Source: Vulcanimicrobiota bacterium
Lineage (GTDB): Bacteria; Vulcanimicrobiota; Vulcanimicrobiia; Eremiobacterales; Eremiobacteraceae
Direction of reading: 5' to 3'
Length of the DNA: 64,000 bases
Assembly (NCBI GenBank): GCA_013290125.1
Contig: JABCYQ010000007.1
Span: forward strand, 49,465-113,464
This document shows, one piece after another, positions 26,468-35,040 of the stretch; within the stretch, counting starts at the first letter, position 1; the number at the start of each line of letters is the position of its first letter. Under the pieces are notes generated by a model. That model searched no databases. It saw nothing but the letters and a program-made list of their open reading frames with translations, and was not told the origin of the DNA. The position numbers and the translations under genes are program-made.

Positions 26468-27052
26468 GTGAAATTTGGATTGGTTTTCGCGCTGATCTCC
26501 TTAGTCATCGCGGGTGCCTCGACAGCCGGAAAAGCCGAGCTCTCCTATGATAAATCATGTGGGAGCGCATCACAACGCTACGACGTAGAGTTCTCTGGCA
26601 AAGTCGTCGCGGGCCAGACGTACCGTAAACAATTATCCAAAAACTATGTTTTTGGGCTGAGCCCCCTAACCGACGGCTGGTTTGTAGATGTCTTCTATCG
26701 GGGGCGCCAAGTGTTGATGCCAACCCCGCTTCATGCGGACGCTGTGCCATACGAAATCGAAGGGTGGCATTTCAGAAACTCGGACAACACAGGGCCCGAC
26801 GAACTTGGCCCAAAAAATGTGAATGCGCCCCAACGGAAGCGGAATCTCTGGTACTCGATTCAATGCGCGTCCAGCGGTCTGCCGCTATGCAGCAGCGAGC
26901 AAGACCTCTTGGCGATCAAAGGAACAGCAAACTGCCTTACTTTCACGGTTGACAACATGGAGCTCGGCGATCTCGTTCCGAACGAGAAGGCGGATATCAA
27001 AAAAATGACATTCACCGTGAAATTTGCGTACGCCGCGGGCTATCCACACTAG
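26468..27052 (+). CDS. Secreted protein of unknown function, AT-rich
   Basis: 194 aa from GTG 26468. Signal peptide FGLVFALISLVIAGASTAGKA. The mature domain has four cysteines (SCGSA, IQCAS, PLCSS, ANCLTF) that could form two disulfides, and a motif WFVDVFYRGRQVLM. The base composition is visibly lower in GC than the malic enzyme gene before it, suggesting a later arrival. No family recognised. Confidence 0.68.
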   Translation: MKFGLVFALISLVIAGASTAGKAELSYDKSCGSASQRYDVEFSGKVVAGQTYRKQLSKNYVFGLSPLTDGWFVDVFYRGRQVLMPTPLHADAVPYEIEGWHFRNSDNTGPDELGPKNVNAPQRKRNLWYSIQCASSGLPLCSSEQDLLAIKGTANCLTFTVDNMELGDLVPNEKADIKKMTFTVKFAYAAGYPH

Positions 27053-27074
27053 ACCATCAAGTTCGAAACCGTAG

Positions 27075-27575
27075 TTAAAGTCCGCCGGCGCCAGCCGTAA
27101 CGGTGATCGTCGTTTTGTGATCGTTGCCCGCGATCATCACCGCTCGCTTGGTATTGTCGCTTGGAACCGCGAGGGTGAATGTGGCGGCGCCGCCGAGCGG
27201 CGTCTTCAAGACCCCCTGACGAACTGTTCCCTTCGGCATATGCGCGTCGTACCACGCCACCACTTTATCGAACGAATCCGGCGTGGTTAGAAGCGCCACA
27301 TCGCCGCCATGCGTGGCCTGACCGACGTGGAATCCGCTGCCGGACGCGACAGCCGCGCCAGGGTAGAGCGGGATGCCAAGTTTGTGCACATCCACCGCGT
27401 CGGCGACCGTATGCGTCCCCGTCTTGTCTTTGTACGTGACGGTGTGGCTCGCCGGATCCACCGTCGTCACGTTGCCGTTCTTGTCGGTGAACGAGGACTT
27501 GCCGCTGCAGGCGACACCGCCCAACACGGCGAGCGTGACGAGCGCCACTGTGGAAATGCAGACTGCTATCTTCAT
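27075..27575 (-). CDS. Small lipoprotein
   Basis: 166 aa. Signal peptide IAVCISTVALVTLAVLGG followed by the lipobox GGVACSG, so the mature protein starts at Cys and is membrane-anchored. The mature part has KNGNVTTVDPASHTVTYKDKTG and a conserved-looking domain IPLYPGAAVASGSGF ... VVAWYDAHMPKGT, which recalls small periplasmic domains found alone in many bacteria. Function unknown. Confidence 0.75.
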   Translation of the reverse strand: MKIAVCISTVALVTLAVLGGVACSGKSSFTDKNGNVTTVDPASHTVTYKDKTGTHTVADAVDVHKLGIPLYPGAAVASGSGFHVGQATHGGDVALLTTPDSFDKVVAWYDAHMPKGTVRQGVLKTPLGGAATFTLAVPSDNTKRAVMIAGNDHKTTITVTAGAGGL

Positions 27576-27588
27576 GACTAGCGTCTCC

Positions 27589-27619
27589 TGAAAGGGCCGA
27601 CTTTATGTCGGCCCACGTT
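27589..27619 (+). repeat. Dispersed hairpin repeat, copy 7
   Basis: TGAAAGGGCCGACTTTATGTCGGCCCACGTT. It lies between the divergent starts of the lipoprotein and the E1-alpha gene. Confidence 0.92.
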
Positions 27620-27707
27620 CGTGTGTGAGACTTCCCGCAGCGGACGCAAACGTCCGCCATCGCACGTGCGCCAGGAAAAGGCCGCGACCCGGGACGAAAC
27701 GAGCCGC

Positions 27708-28724
27708 ATGAAAAGCGAGCCGACCGTCCGCGAGACGCTTCCCGAGGGTCTCACCCCGGACCGTCTGCGCGAGATGTACTATTGCATGGTGCTGACGCGC
27801 ACGTGCGACGATCGCGGATTCGCCCTCAACCGCCAGGGCAAGATCCCGTTTGCAGCCACGTGTCAGGGCCATGAGGCGATCCAAGTGGCCGCCGCGTTCG
27901 CACTGCGCAAAGGCGTCGACTGGCTCGTTCCCTACTACCGCGACACGTGCATGGCGCTCTCGTTCGGCGTCACGCCGCGCGAGCAGCTCATGTGCTTGTT
28001 CGCCCGCAAAGACGACATCTTCTCGAGCGGCCGTCAGTTCCCAAATCACTATAGCGTGCCGGACCGGCACATCGCGAGCATTTCCTCGATCATCGCCGCG
28101 CACGTCACGCACGCCGTCGGCATGGCGCTCGCGCACAAGATGCGCAAGGAAGATGCCGTCGTGCTCACCTCGTTCGGCGAAGGTTCAACGAGTGAAGGCG
28201 AGTGGCATGAAGCGATGAACTTCGCCGGCATCCACAAACTGCCCGTCGTGTTTCTGTGCGAGAACAACGAGTTCGCGATCTCCGTGCCGCAGAAGATGCA
28301 GATGGCGGTAAAGAACGTCGCCGATCGAGCGGTCGCATATGGTTTTCCCGGCGTGATCTGCGACGGCACCGATCCGCTCGCATCGTACACGACGGTGCGA
28401 GAGGCGGTTGAGCGCGCTCGTTCCGGCGGCGGCCCGACACTCGTCGAAGCCAAATGCTACCGCGCCATGTCGCATACGTCCGACGACAATCAGCTGCAGT
28501 ACCGCACGGCCGAAGATATCGAGGCATCGAAGAAGCGCGATCCGGTTCCGCGTTTCGAAGCCTGGCTCACCGACCGCGGCTACATCGATGCCGGCGGCAT
28601 TCTCGATATGAAAGCGCGCGCGCAGCAAGAAGTGGACGAAGCCACAGACTGGGCCGAACATCAGCCGATGCCCACCGCTGAAGATCTCTACACGCACGTC
28701 TATGCGGAAGGTCCGCTCTCGTAA
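27708..28724 (+). CDS. 2-oxoacid dehydrogenase E1 component, alpha subunit
   Basis: 338 aa from ATG 27708; a GTG at 27621 would add 29 unlikely residues. Thiamine-diphosphate-dependent decarboxylase subunit of a pyruvate or branched-chain 2-oxoacid dehydrogenase. The ThDP motif GEGSTSEGEWHEAMNFAGIHKLPVVFLCENN is present, as is the phosphorylation-loop region YRAMSHTSDDNQLQYR. The His-rich region (FALNRQGKIPFAATCQGHEA) is closer to the branched-chain type. It forms an operon with the next two genes. Confidence 0.92.
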   Translation: MKSEPTVRETLPEGLTPDRLREMYYCMVLTRTCDDRGFALNRQGKIPFAATCQGHEAIQVAAAFALRKGVDWLVPYYRDTCMALSFGVTPREQLMCLFARKDDIFSSGRQFPNHYSVPDRHIASISSIIAAHVTHAVGMALAHKMRKEDAVVLTSFGEGSTSEGEWHEAMNFAGIHKLPVVFLCENNEFAISVPQKMQMAVKNVADRAVAYGFPGVICDGTDPLASYTTVREAVERARSGGGPTLVEAKCYRAMSHTSDDNQLQYRTAEDIEASKKRDPVPRFEAWLTDRGYIDAGGILDMKARAQQEVDEATDWAEHQPMPTAEDLYTHVYAEGPLS

Positions 28725-29707
28725 TGGCCGTTAAAAATCTACTCGAGGCGGTTCGCGAAACGCTGCACGATGCGCTCGCGCGTGACGAACGCGTCTTCAT
28801 CATGGGCGAAGATGTCGGACCGCGCGGCAACGTCTTCTTGATCACAAAAGACTTCGTTGAAGAATTTGGGCACGACCGAGTGCTGGACACGCCGCTGGCG
28901 GAAGCTTCGATCGTCGGAGTCGCCATCGGCGCCGCGATGGCCGGCATGCGGCCGATCGCAGAGATCCAATTCGCCGACTTTATCTATCCCGCGTACAATC
29001 AGATCGTGGGCGAAGCCGCGAAGATGCGCTATCGAACTGCCGGCGGCAACACGTGCCCGCTCGTGATCCGCACGCCGTACGGCGGTGGCGTGGGCGGGGC
29101 GCTCTCGCATTCCGTCAGCATCGAAGCGCTCTTCTATCATGTGCCCGGCTTGAAGATATTGGCTCCGTCCACGCCTGCCGACGCCAAGGGATTGCTCAAC
29201 TCGGCCATCGCCGACGACGATCCCGTGCTCTTCCTCGAACACAAGAAGACCTATCGCCTCATCAAAGGCGAAGTGCCCCCCGGCGAATACAAGATCCCCA
29301 TGGGCAAAGCGGATATCGCGCGGCCGGGCAGCGATCTGTCGGTCATCACGTACGGCCTCATGCGGCACTTCGCAACGCAAGCCGCGGACGAATTGTTCAA
29401 GGACGGCATCGACGTCGAAGTCGTCGATCTTCGTTCGATAAGGCCCATGGACCGCGAGACGATCGTGAAGTCGGCCACCAAGACGCGCAGAGTTCTCATC
29501 GTCCACGAAGACAATAAATTCGGCGGCGTTGGTGCGGAAATCGCGGCGATCATCGCAGAAGAAGCGATGTTCGAACTAGACGCGCCGATCCGCCGCTTGT
29601 GCGGTCCCGATGTTCCGGCGATGGGCTACTCCAAGGCGTATGAAGAAGCGTTCATGCCGAGCCCGGAGCGGATCGCAGCGGCGATGCGCGATCTCGCGGC
29701 CTTCTAG
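28724..29707 (+). CDS. 2-oxoacid dehydrogenase E1 component, beta subunit
   Basis: 327 aa, the normal length. ATG 28724 overlaps the E1-alpha stop by one base. Conserved segments are MGEDVGPRGNVFLITKDF, FADFIYPAYNQIVGEAAKMRYR, TPYGGGVGGALSHS (catalytic His region) and VPPGEYKIPMGKADI. It forms the E1 heterotetramer with the alpha subunit and passes the acyl group to the lipoyl arm of E2. Confidence 0.93.
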   Translation: MAVKNLLEAVRETLHDALARDERVFIMGEDVGPRGNVFLITKDFVEEFGHDRVLDTPLAEASIVGVAIGAAMAGMRPIAEIQFADFIYPAYNQIVGEAAKMRYRTAGGNTCPLVIRTPYGGGVGGALSHSVSIEALFYHVPGLKILAPSTPADAKGLLNSAIADDDPVLFLEHKKTYRLIKGEVPPGEYKIPMGKADIARPGSDLSVITYGLMRHFATQAADELFKDGIDVEVVDLRSIRPMDRETIVKSATKTRRVLIVHEDNKFGGVGAEIAAIIAEEAMFELDAPIRRLCGPDVPAMGYSKAYEEAFMPSPERIAAAMRDLAAF

Positions 29708-29722
29708 GTAAAGGACTCCAGC

Positions 29723-31006
29723 GTGGCACAGGTGCGCATGCCGCAACTCGGCGAGACGGTCACCGAAGGGACCGTCGGCCGATGGCTCAAGAAGCCGGGC
29801 GAACTGATCGCGAAGTACGAGCCGTTGCTCGAAGTCGAAACGGATAAGGTTGCCTCTGAGATCCCCTCGCCGTTCGGTGGAACGTTGACGTCGATCATGG
29901 TGGAGGAGGGGCAAACCGTCGCGGTCGGCACGATTGTCTGCGAAATCGCCGAGACTGGCGCCGCCGCATTGAAACCGGCGATGAGCGCGGCCGCATCCGC
30001 GGTGCAAACGCAAGCGCCGTCCTCCACGCAATCGTCGACGTCGACGGCGCCTCGATCCGCAGCCGGCGTCGCAAACGGCGTCCGCTACTCGCCGGCCGTG
30101 CGAAAACTCGCGCGCGAACACCAGATCGATCTCAGCAATCTCAGCGGCACTGGCCGCGGAGGCCGGGTGACGGCGCGCGATGTCACGGTTGCGGCGCAGA
30201 GCGGCGCCGTCGCGCCGACATCGGACACACGGACTTTTGCGCAGCCCGTGCATGCCGCCACCGCAGCCACAGCGCCGATCGGAGTGCCCCGGCAAGCCCA
30301 CGCCCCAATCGAAGCGCACGCAGGCGACGAAGACACGGTGATCCGGCTCTCGCAGATGCGCAAGACCATCGCCGAGCGCATGGTGCAGGCGGTCACGAGC
30401 ATACCGCACGCATGGTGCATGATGGAAGCCGACGTCACCGAGCTTTCGCGCTGGCGCGATCGCGAGAAAGCAGCCTTCAAAGCGCGCGAAGGCGTCAATC
30501 TCACGTATTTGCCTATCGTCGTTCAGGCGGTCTGCCGAGCGATCAAGGAACATCCGCTCGTCAACAGCGCCTGGGGCGGCGACCATATCATCCAGCGCAA
30601 ACACATAAACGTCGGCATCGCCATCGACGTCGAGGAAGGTCTCGTCGTTCCCGTGGTACGCGACGCCGACCGTCTGAGCCTCGCCGGACTCGCACAATCA
30701 ATCTCCGAGCTCGTGGAGAAGGCGCGCAAGCGGCGCCTCACGCTGCCGGACCTTGCCGACGGCACGATCACGGTCGACAACACCGGTGCGTTGGGCAACG
30801 TGCTATCCGTGCCGATCATCAACCCGCCGCAAGCGGCGATCATCACCTTGGAGGCGGTCGTCAAACGGCCGTGGGTCGTCAACGACGCGATTGCGATCCG
30901 CTCCATCATGAATCTTTGCCTCTGCCTTGATCATCGCGTGCTCGACGGAGCGGTCGCATCCCGGTTCCTAGGGTCAGTGAAGAAGATGCTTGAGAGCTAT
31001 ACTTAG
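29723..31006 (+). CDS. 2-oxoacid dehydrogenase E2, dihydrolipoamide acyltransferase
   Basis: 427 aa from GTG 29723. The lipoyl domain has the attachment Lys K42 in VETDKVASE. An Ala/Thr/Ser-rich linker follows, then the E1/E3-binding domain (YSPAVRKLAREHQIDLSNLSGTGRGGRVTARDV). After a second linker comes the catalytic domain, with H404 and D408 in DHRVLDG. With E1-alpha and E1-beta it makes three of the four pieces of the complex; the E3 dihydrolipoamide dehydrogenase is not in this window. Confidence 0.93.
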   Translation: MAQVRMPQLGETVTEGTVGRWLKKPGELIAKYEPLLEVETDKVASEIPSPFGGTLTSIMVEEGQTVAVGTIVCEIAETGAAALKPAMSAAASAVQTQAPSSTQSSTSTAPRSAAGVANGVRYSPAVRKLAREHQIDLSNLSGTGRGGRVTARDVTVAAQSGAVAPTSDTRTFAQPVHAATAATAPIGVPRQAHAPIEAHAGDEDTVIRLSQMRKTIAERMVQAVTSIPHAWCMMEADVTELSRWRDREKAAFKAREGVNLTYLPIVVQAVCRAIKEHPLVNSAWGGDHIIQRKHINVGIAIDVEEGLVVPVVRDADRLSLAGLAQSISELVEKARKRRLTLPDLADGTITVDNTGALGNVLSVPIINPPQAAIITLEAVVKRPWVVNDAIAIRSIMNLCLCLDHRVLDGAVASRFLGSVKKMLESYT

Positions 31007-31015
31007 ATAAAAGCG

Positions 31016-31132
31016 ATGATCAGGAAACGCCTTACGTACAGCGCCCTGATCTCGGTCGTCTCAGCCTTAGCTCTCGGTTGTGCGTCAGAAAACCAAACTG
31101 CCAAACTTGCTTCCAGGCCCTCTCCCGAGTGA
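31016..31132 (+). CDS. Very small putative lipoprotein, perhaps a remnant
   Basis: 38 codons just after the E2 stop, starting at ATG 31016. They give a basic start, a hydrophobic core and a lipobox LALGC, followed by only about 16 residues. A signal sequence with almost no mature protein suggests a lysis-type or leader lipoprotein, or the intact 5' end of a gene whose body has decayed. Open stretches continue in other frames up to about 31180. Confidence 0.35.
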   Translation: MIRKRLTYSALISVVSALALGCASENQTAKLASRPSPE

Positions 31133-31180
31133 ACATCAGCGAGTTGACCATCAAGCTGTCAAAGATGCGCTGACAATCCC

Positions 31181-31990
31181 TTACGGGGAGCTAGCGGTGC
31201 TAACGAGTGCGCTCATGGGCGACGAGAACGAGCCCGGGCCAAAGCGAGCTGCGAGACATTTTGCAACAGTTGCGACGACTCGGGCGACGTCGCCCCCGCG
31301 ATCGATGATCTGTGCCGCGAATGGGCCGCCGCGAATGATTCCATCGGCGGCATCGGCGGCGGTTAGACGCGCGCCTTCGCGCGAGACGCGCTGGATCGAG
31401 ACGCGATCGAATCCAGCGCTTTCAGTCATGCGGCGGAGTCCCTCCGCGTCGTGCATACCGAACGGTGTCTCGTAAAACGTCGGCGGATTTAAGGGAAAGC
31501 ACGAGCGGATCACCGCGTCGGCCTCTGCCGCCACGGGACAGCTCGAAAGCGCATCCCAGGTGTTGAAAATAAGCTGGCCCTCGCGCGCGAGCACCCTCCG
31601 CGCCTCGCGCATAGCTCGCTCTTTGTCGGGGAAAAACATCCAGCCGAACTGGCAGATGACTATATCGAATGATGCATCATCGAACGGCAGCGCCATGGCG
31701 TCGGCTTGACGAAAAACGACACGCGTGTCTCTCGCGAGTTTTCGCCGCGCGACGTCGATCATCGCCTCATTGAGATCGGTCGCCGTAAGGTGCGAAGCGG
31801 CGTCGACCGATGCGCCCAGCAGGCGACTCGTTAACACGCCGGTGCCGCATGCCAACTCGAGCGCACGCCAACGGTGCCGTGGCTTGAGACGGCGTATCAG
31901 GTCGTCGGCGAACGGCTCAAAGTAGAACGGCACCAATAATCGCTCGTAATAGTCTGGCACGGTGCCAACAAAAGCCGCATGCTCTTTCAT
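31181..31990 (-). CDS. SAM-dependent class I methyltransferase
   Basis: 269 aa from ATG 31990; a TTG at 32005 is possible. It has the Rossmann methyltransferase order: motif I ALELACGTGVLTSRLL, motif II LTATDLNEAMIDVARRKL, then VVFRQADAMALPFDDASFDIVICQFGWMFFPD (motifs III-IV) and GQLIFNTWD. This is the UbiE/MenG-like Methyltransf_11 group that methylates small molecules. It lies downstream of the MFS exporter on the same strand, so its substrate may be linked to that transporter. Confidence 0.88.
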   Translation of the reverse strand: MKEHAAFVGTVPDYYERLLVPFYFEPFADDLIRRLKPRHRWRALELACGTGVLTSRLLGASVDAASHLTATDLNEAMIDVARRKLARDTRVVFRQADAMALPFDDASFDIVICQFGWMFFPDKERAMREARRVLAREGQLIFNTWDALSSCPVAAEADAVIRSCFPLNPPTFYETPFGMHDAEGLRRMTESAGFDRVSIQRVSREGARLTAADAADGIIRGGPFAAQIIDRGGDVARVVATVAKCLAARFGPGSFSSPMSALVSTASSP

Positions 31991-32105
31991 GACATCGCCG
32001 CTCAAGTTCCCGAACTTCGCCTCGGCGCCTTGTCAATGATTGGATTATCCGCTCGTCTTCATTTTTCGCATGCGCTGGCCATCGATCCTCATGCCGAGCT
32101 GGTCG

Positions 32106-33377
32106 CTACTCCATCGAGCGAATGCCAGAAGCCCCAGCGGCAAGTGCAGCAGCGACCACCACAATCGCGCCTGCGACGGCGAAGGTCAGCGGCAGCGACG
32201 TGAGGCTGGCCGTCCACCCGAGCAACCCTGATCCAAGCGGCATGAACCCGAGTACCGTCATCGTGTAGATCGACATCACCCGTCCGCGCATCGCAAGCGG
32301 CGTGTTCATCTGGACGAGAGTATTCGACATTCCCATGAACAGCATGATCGACGCGCCGAGCACGATGAGCGCGATCGTCGCCGGTGCGACCGCGCGGGTG
32401 GACGAAAGCCAGACGAGTGCGATGCCCGCCACGACCGCCGCGCACAGCATGATCGTGCCGCGCCTCCGTGCGTTGCCCATCAGAGCCGTGATCAGCGAAC
32501 CAGCGAGTGCGCCGCCGCCTGCGGCAGCCATCACGATCCCCAGCGACTGCGGTCCGCCTTCGAGCACGCCTTTGACGAATGCGGGTAGAAGCTGAAGGTA
32601 CGGGCGCGCGATAAGGCCGACCAGCGAAAGCAAAGAGAAAATCGCTAAGATCACCGGGTTGGCGGCGACGTAGGCAAAGCCGTCGGCCGCGTCACGCCAC
32701 AGGCCCGTTGCGCGCTTTTCGGCTGCGGGCGGCCTCGCGCGCATGAGCGCGAGCGCCACGAGCACAGCCGCGTACGAAGCGGCATTGATATAGAAGCAAG
32801 GCGCGATGCCGACCGCTGCGACGACCAGTCCGCCGATGGCCGGCCCCACGAGCGCCGGGCCATTGAACGCGGCCGAATTCAATCCGATGGCGCTGACGAG
32901 TTCGCGTTTGCCGACGAGCTGCGGAAGCATAGCCTGCCGGGTCGGCGCGTCGAACGCGTTAGCGCCCGCCGAGATCGCCGCCATGATCAGGACGTGCCAG
33001 ATCCGGACGACGTGGAAATCCACAAGAAAGCCGAGGATAAGCGCTGAGAGACCCATGACGGTCTGGGTCACCGCCAAGATCCGCTTCTGGTTCAGGCGAT
33101 CGGCGAGCGCACCCGCGAGACCCGAGAGCGCCAGCACCGGGGCCGCGCGGACCAGGCCGACGAGGCCGAGGTAGAACGAGCCTTCAGCCGGACCGTTGGC
33201 CAGCTGAACGACCAGCCAGCCCTGCGCCAGCATCTGCATCCACGAGCCGGCGTTGGAGACCAAGAGACCGAACCAGAGCAGCCGGAAATCGCGAAAAGCA
33301 AACGCACCGAAGCGTACGGGCGGCCTCTCGTGACGTTCGACGTCCTCTTCGAGCGCAGGTACCTGTGTGACTGACAC
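32106..33377 (-). CDS. MFS exporter (EntS-like, MFS_3 group)
   Basis: 423 aa from GTG 33377, about 12 membrane segments. It opens with the MFS_3 pattern FRDFRLLWFGLLVSNAGSWMQMLAQGWLVVQL and has GALADRLNQKRIL (motif A region) between helices 2 and 3. Relatives export siderophores, drugs or metabolites by proton antiport. It is on the same strand as, and downstream of, the LuxE-LuxC-aminotransferase genes, which fits a product exporter but does not prove it. Confidence 0.9.
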   Translation of the reverse strand: MSVTQVPALEEDVERHERPPVRFGAFAFRDFRLLWFGLLVSNAGSWMQMLAQGWLVVQLANGPAEGSFYLGLVGLVRAAPVLALSGLAGALADRLNQKRILAVTQTVMGLSALILGFLVDFHVVRIWHVLIMAAISAGANAFDAPTRQAMLPQLVGKRELVSAIGLNSAAFNGPALVGPAIGGLVVAAVGIAPCFYINAASYAAVLVALALMRARPPAAEKRATGLWRDAADGFAYVAANPVILAIFSLLSLVGLIARPYLQLLPAFVKGVLEGGPQSLGIVMAAAGGGALAGSLITALMGNARRRGTIMLCAAVVAGIALVWLSSTRAVAPATIALIVLGASIMLFMGMSNTLVQMNTPLAMRGRVMSIYTMTVLGFMPLGSGLLGWTASLTSLPLTFAVAGAIVVVAAALAAGASGIRSME

Positions 33378-33729
33378 TTACAAAGGGGCGTTCTCAACAG
33401 AAACAGCCGAGCCTTTCGGCTCGGCCGTTCTCTGATTGGCCGATGGCGCTGTCGCCGCGCTTTCGAATCGAAGGTTCCGGACCTTCTATCCGCTCTGCGT
33501 AGGCTTCACTGGGACGCGATCCCCAGGTCCATCATCCGGCGGGAGCCGGATCCCCAACGGCAGGGGTGCCATTTCCGAGTCGTTCCGCTCTCTGCGATTG
33601 CAATCGCAGCATCCGTTGTGTGCTTTGCGTCTCGGCACCGCGCGGTCGGTGTACGAGAAGTATACGTTCGGTGCGCGCAACATACAAGACGAATGTTCGT
33701 TCGTTTTCAGAATAATCTGTGGATAACTT
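33378..33729. other. Intergenic stretch of about 350 bp, no gene seen
   Basis: No credible coding frame. It holds a strong hairpin (33402-33429) and one perfect DnaA-box-like 9-mer (33718-33726), and must contain any promoter of the MFS gene. Otherwise nothing recognised. Confidence 0.6.
33402..33429 (-). terminator. Hairpin between the aminotransferase and MFS genes
   Basis: Stem GCCGAGCC/GGCTCGGC with loop TTTC, extended by an AAC/GTT pair after one mismatch. On the minus strand it is followed by TGTTTCTGTTG, a weak T-rich tail. It may end transcription of the LuxE-LuxC-aminotransferase operon, or act as an attenuator ahead of the MFS gene. Confidence 0.4.
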
Positions 33730-35040
33730 TCACGCGATTGATTCGGCGAGTTTGCCGATTGCCACGCGGAGTTGTTCGTCAGAGATGACCAGCGGCGGCG
33801 ATAGCGCGATGACGTCGCTCTTCGTGCCGCACGGCAACGCGATAACGCCGCGTCGCAGCGCTCCCGTCACGGCGTTTGCCGCGACCGCCGCCGATGCGCA
33901 CTGCACGCCCCACATCAATCCGCGGCCGCGAAATCCGCTGACGTTCACGGGCTTTGATCTGCAAAGACCTTCCAGCAGCTCACGCACGAGGGTCTCCGCC
34001 GAGGCCGCACGCTCGACCAGTCGTCGATCGCGCAGCTCTGCAATGCTTGCAAGCGCCGCAGCGCAGCCCGTCGGATGGCCAAGAAAGGTACTGGTATGGA
34101 TGGCTTCTCCGTCGGATTCGGGCCAACGATCCATCACATCGGCTCGTCCGACGCACGCGGAGATCGGAAAGCCGGACGCCATGCCTTTTCCGACGCATAT
34201 CAGATCCGGCGCTATGCCTGCATGATCGCAGGCAAACCACCGGCCGGTCCGGCCGAAGCCAGAATATATCTCGTCGGCGATGAGGATCGCCCCGTATGCG
34301 CTGCAGAGCCGGCGCACGCTGCGCAGCCAGTCGAGCGGCGCTTCACGGACGCCGCCGCGGCCTTGGACCGGCTCCACGATAAGTGCGCCGATCCGTTGGT
34401 TCTGGTCTCCCGCCAGCAATCGCTCGACCGACGCCAGCGACTCGCTCGCGTTACTTACCGTAGGATAAGGAAGGCGATGCGAAAAGCCGCCGAGCTGCCC
34501 TGCGAATGGGCGCCTGAAGTGATCTCGATCGGTCACCTCGAGCGCACCATAACCGAGACCGTGATAGGCGCCTTCGAAACAGATGACGCCTGGCCGCTCG
34601 GTGGCGACTGCGGCGGTCTTGAGAGCCGCTTCGACGGCATCGGCGCCGCTCACACCGAAAAGCACGCGTTTCTCTGCGTCGCCCGGCGTCAACGCGCATA
34701 GCTCGCGTGCGAGCGCGACCTTCAGTTCGGACGGATGCACGTCGCCCATCGCGTGAAGCAAGATGCCAGCCTGACCCGAGATCGCCGCCACCACTCGCGG
34801 GTTACTGTGTCCGACCGCAGCCACCGCGAACGCCGCGCTGACGTCGATGTAGCGGTTGCCATCGACGTCCTCAAGATTCGCACCGGCGCCGCGCGCAAGG
34901 AACACGGGCCAGTCCGGAGCCACATACGTGACATTGCGGCTTTCGACCGCGCGCAGTTCCTTCGCGAGCGCGCGGCTGTGCGGGCCGGGCGGCTCGACGA
35001 CGATGTGCGGAAGATCGGCGCCTGTCAGTTCATGTGTCAA
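33730..35040 (-). CDS. Class III aminotransferase (PLP-dependent)
   Basis: 436 aa from TTG 35040, which has GGGGAG six bases upstream; ATG 35085 would add 15 residues and lie inside the LuxC gene. PLP lysine in CVGKGMASGFP, cofactor aspartate in ILIADEIYSGFGRTG, phosphate region GVSGADAVEAALKTA. Class III enzymes transfer an amino group to aldehydes or ketones, often at a terminal carbon. The stop-start overlap with the acyl-CoA reductase gene suggests it aminates the aldehyde that enzyme makes. Confidence 0.85.
   Translation of the reverse strand: MTHELTGADLPHIVVEPPGPHSRALAKELRAVESRNVTYVAPDWPVFLARGAGANLEDVDGNRYIDVSAAFAVAAVGHSNPRVVAAISGQAGILLHAMGDVHPSELKVALARELCALTPGDAEKRVLFGVSGADAVEAALKTAAVATERPGVICFEGAYHGLGYGALEVTDRDHFRRPFAGQLGGFSHRLPYPTVSNASESLASVERLLAGDQNQRIGALIVEPVQGRGGVREAPLDWLRSVRRLCSAYGAILIADEIYSGFGRTGRWFACDHAGIAPDLICVGKGMASGFPISACVGRADVMDRWPESDGEAIHTSTFLGHPTGCAAALASIAELRDRRLVERAASAETLVRELLEGLCRSKPVNVSGFRGRGLMWGVQCASAAVAANAVTGALRRGVIALPCGTKSDVIALSPPLVISDEQLRVAIGKLAESIA

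Noticed and set aside
33640..33715. LexA-like motif (GAACATTCGTC) upstream of the MFS gene
   Set aside because: It does not match the CGAAC-N4-GTTCG consensus closely enough and the gene is not a typical SOS target.
33718..33726. Perfect DnaA-box 9-mer (TTATCCACA on the minus strand)
   Set aside because: A single box with no cluster, no AT-rich unwinding region and no dnaA, dnaN or gyrB genes nearby; likely chance.
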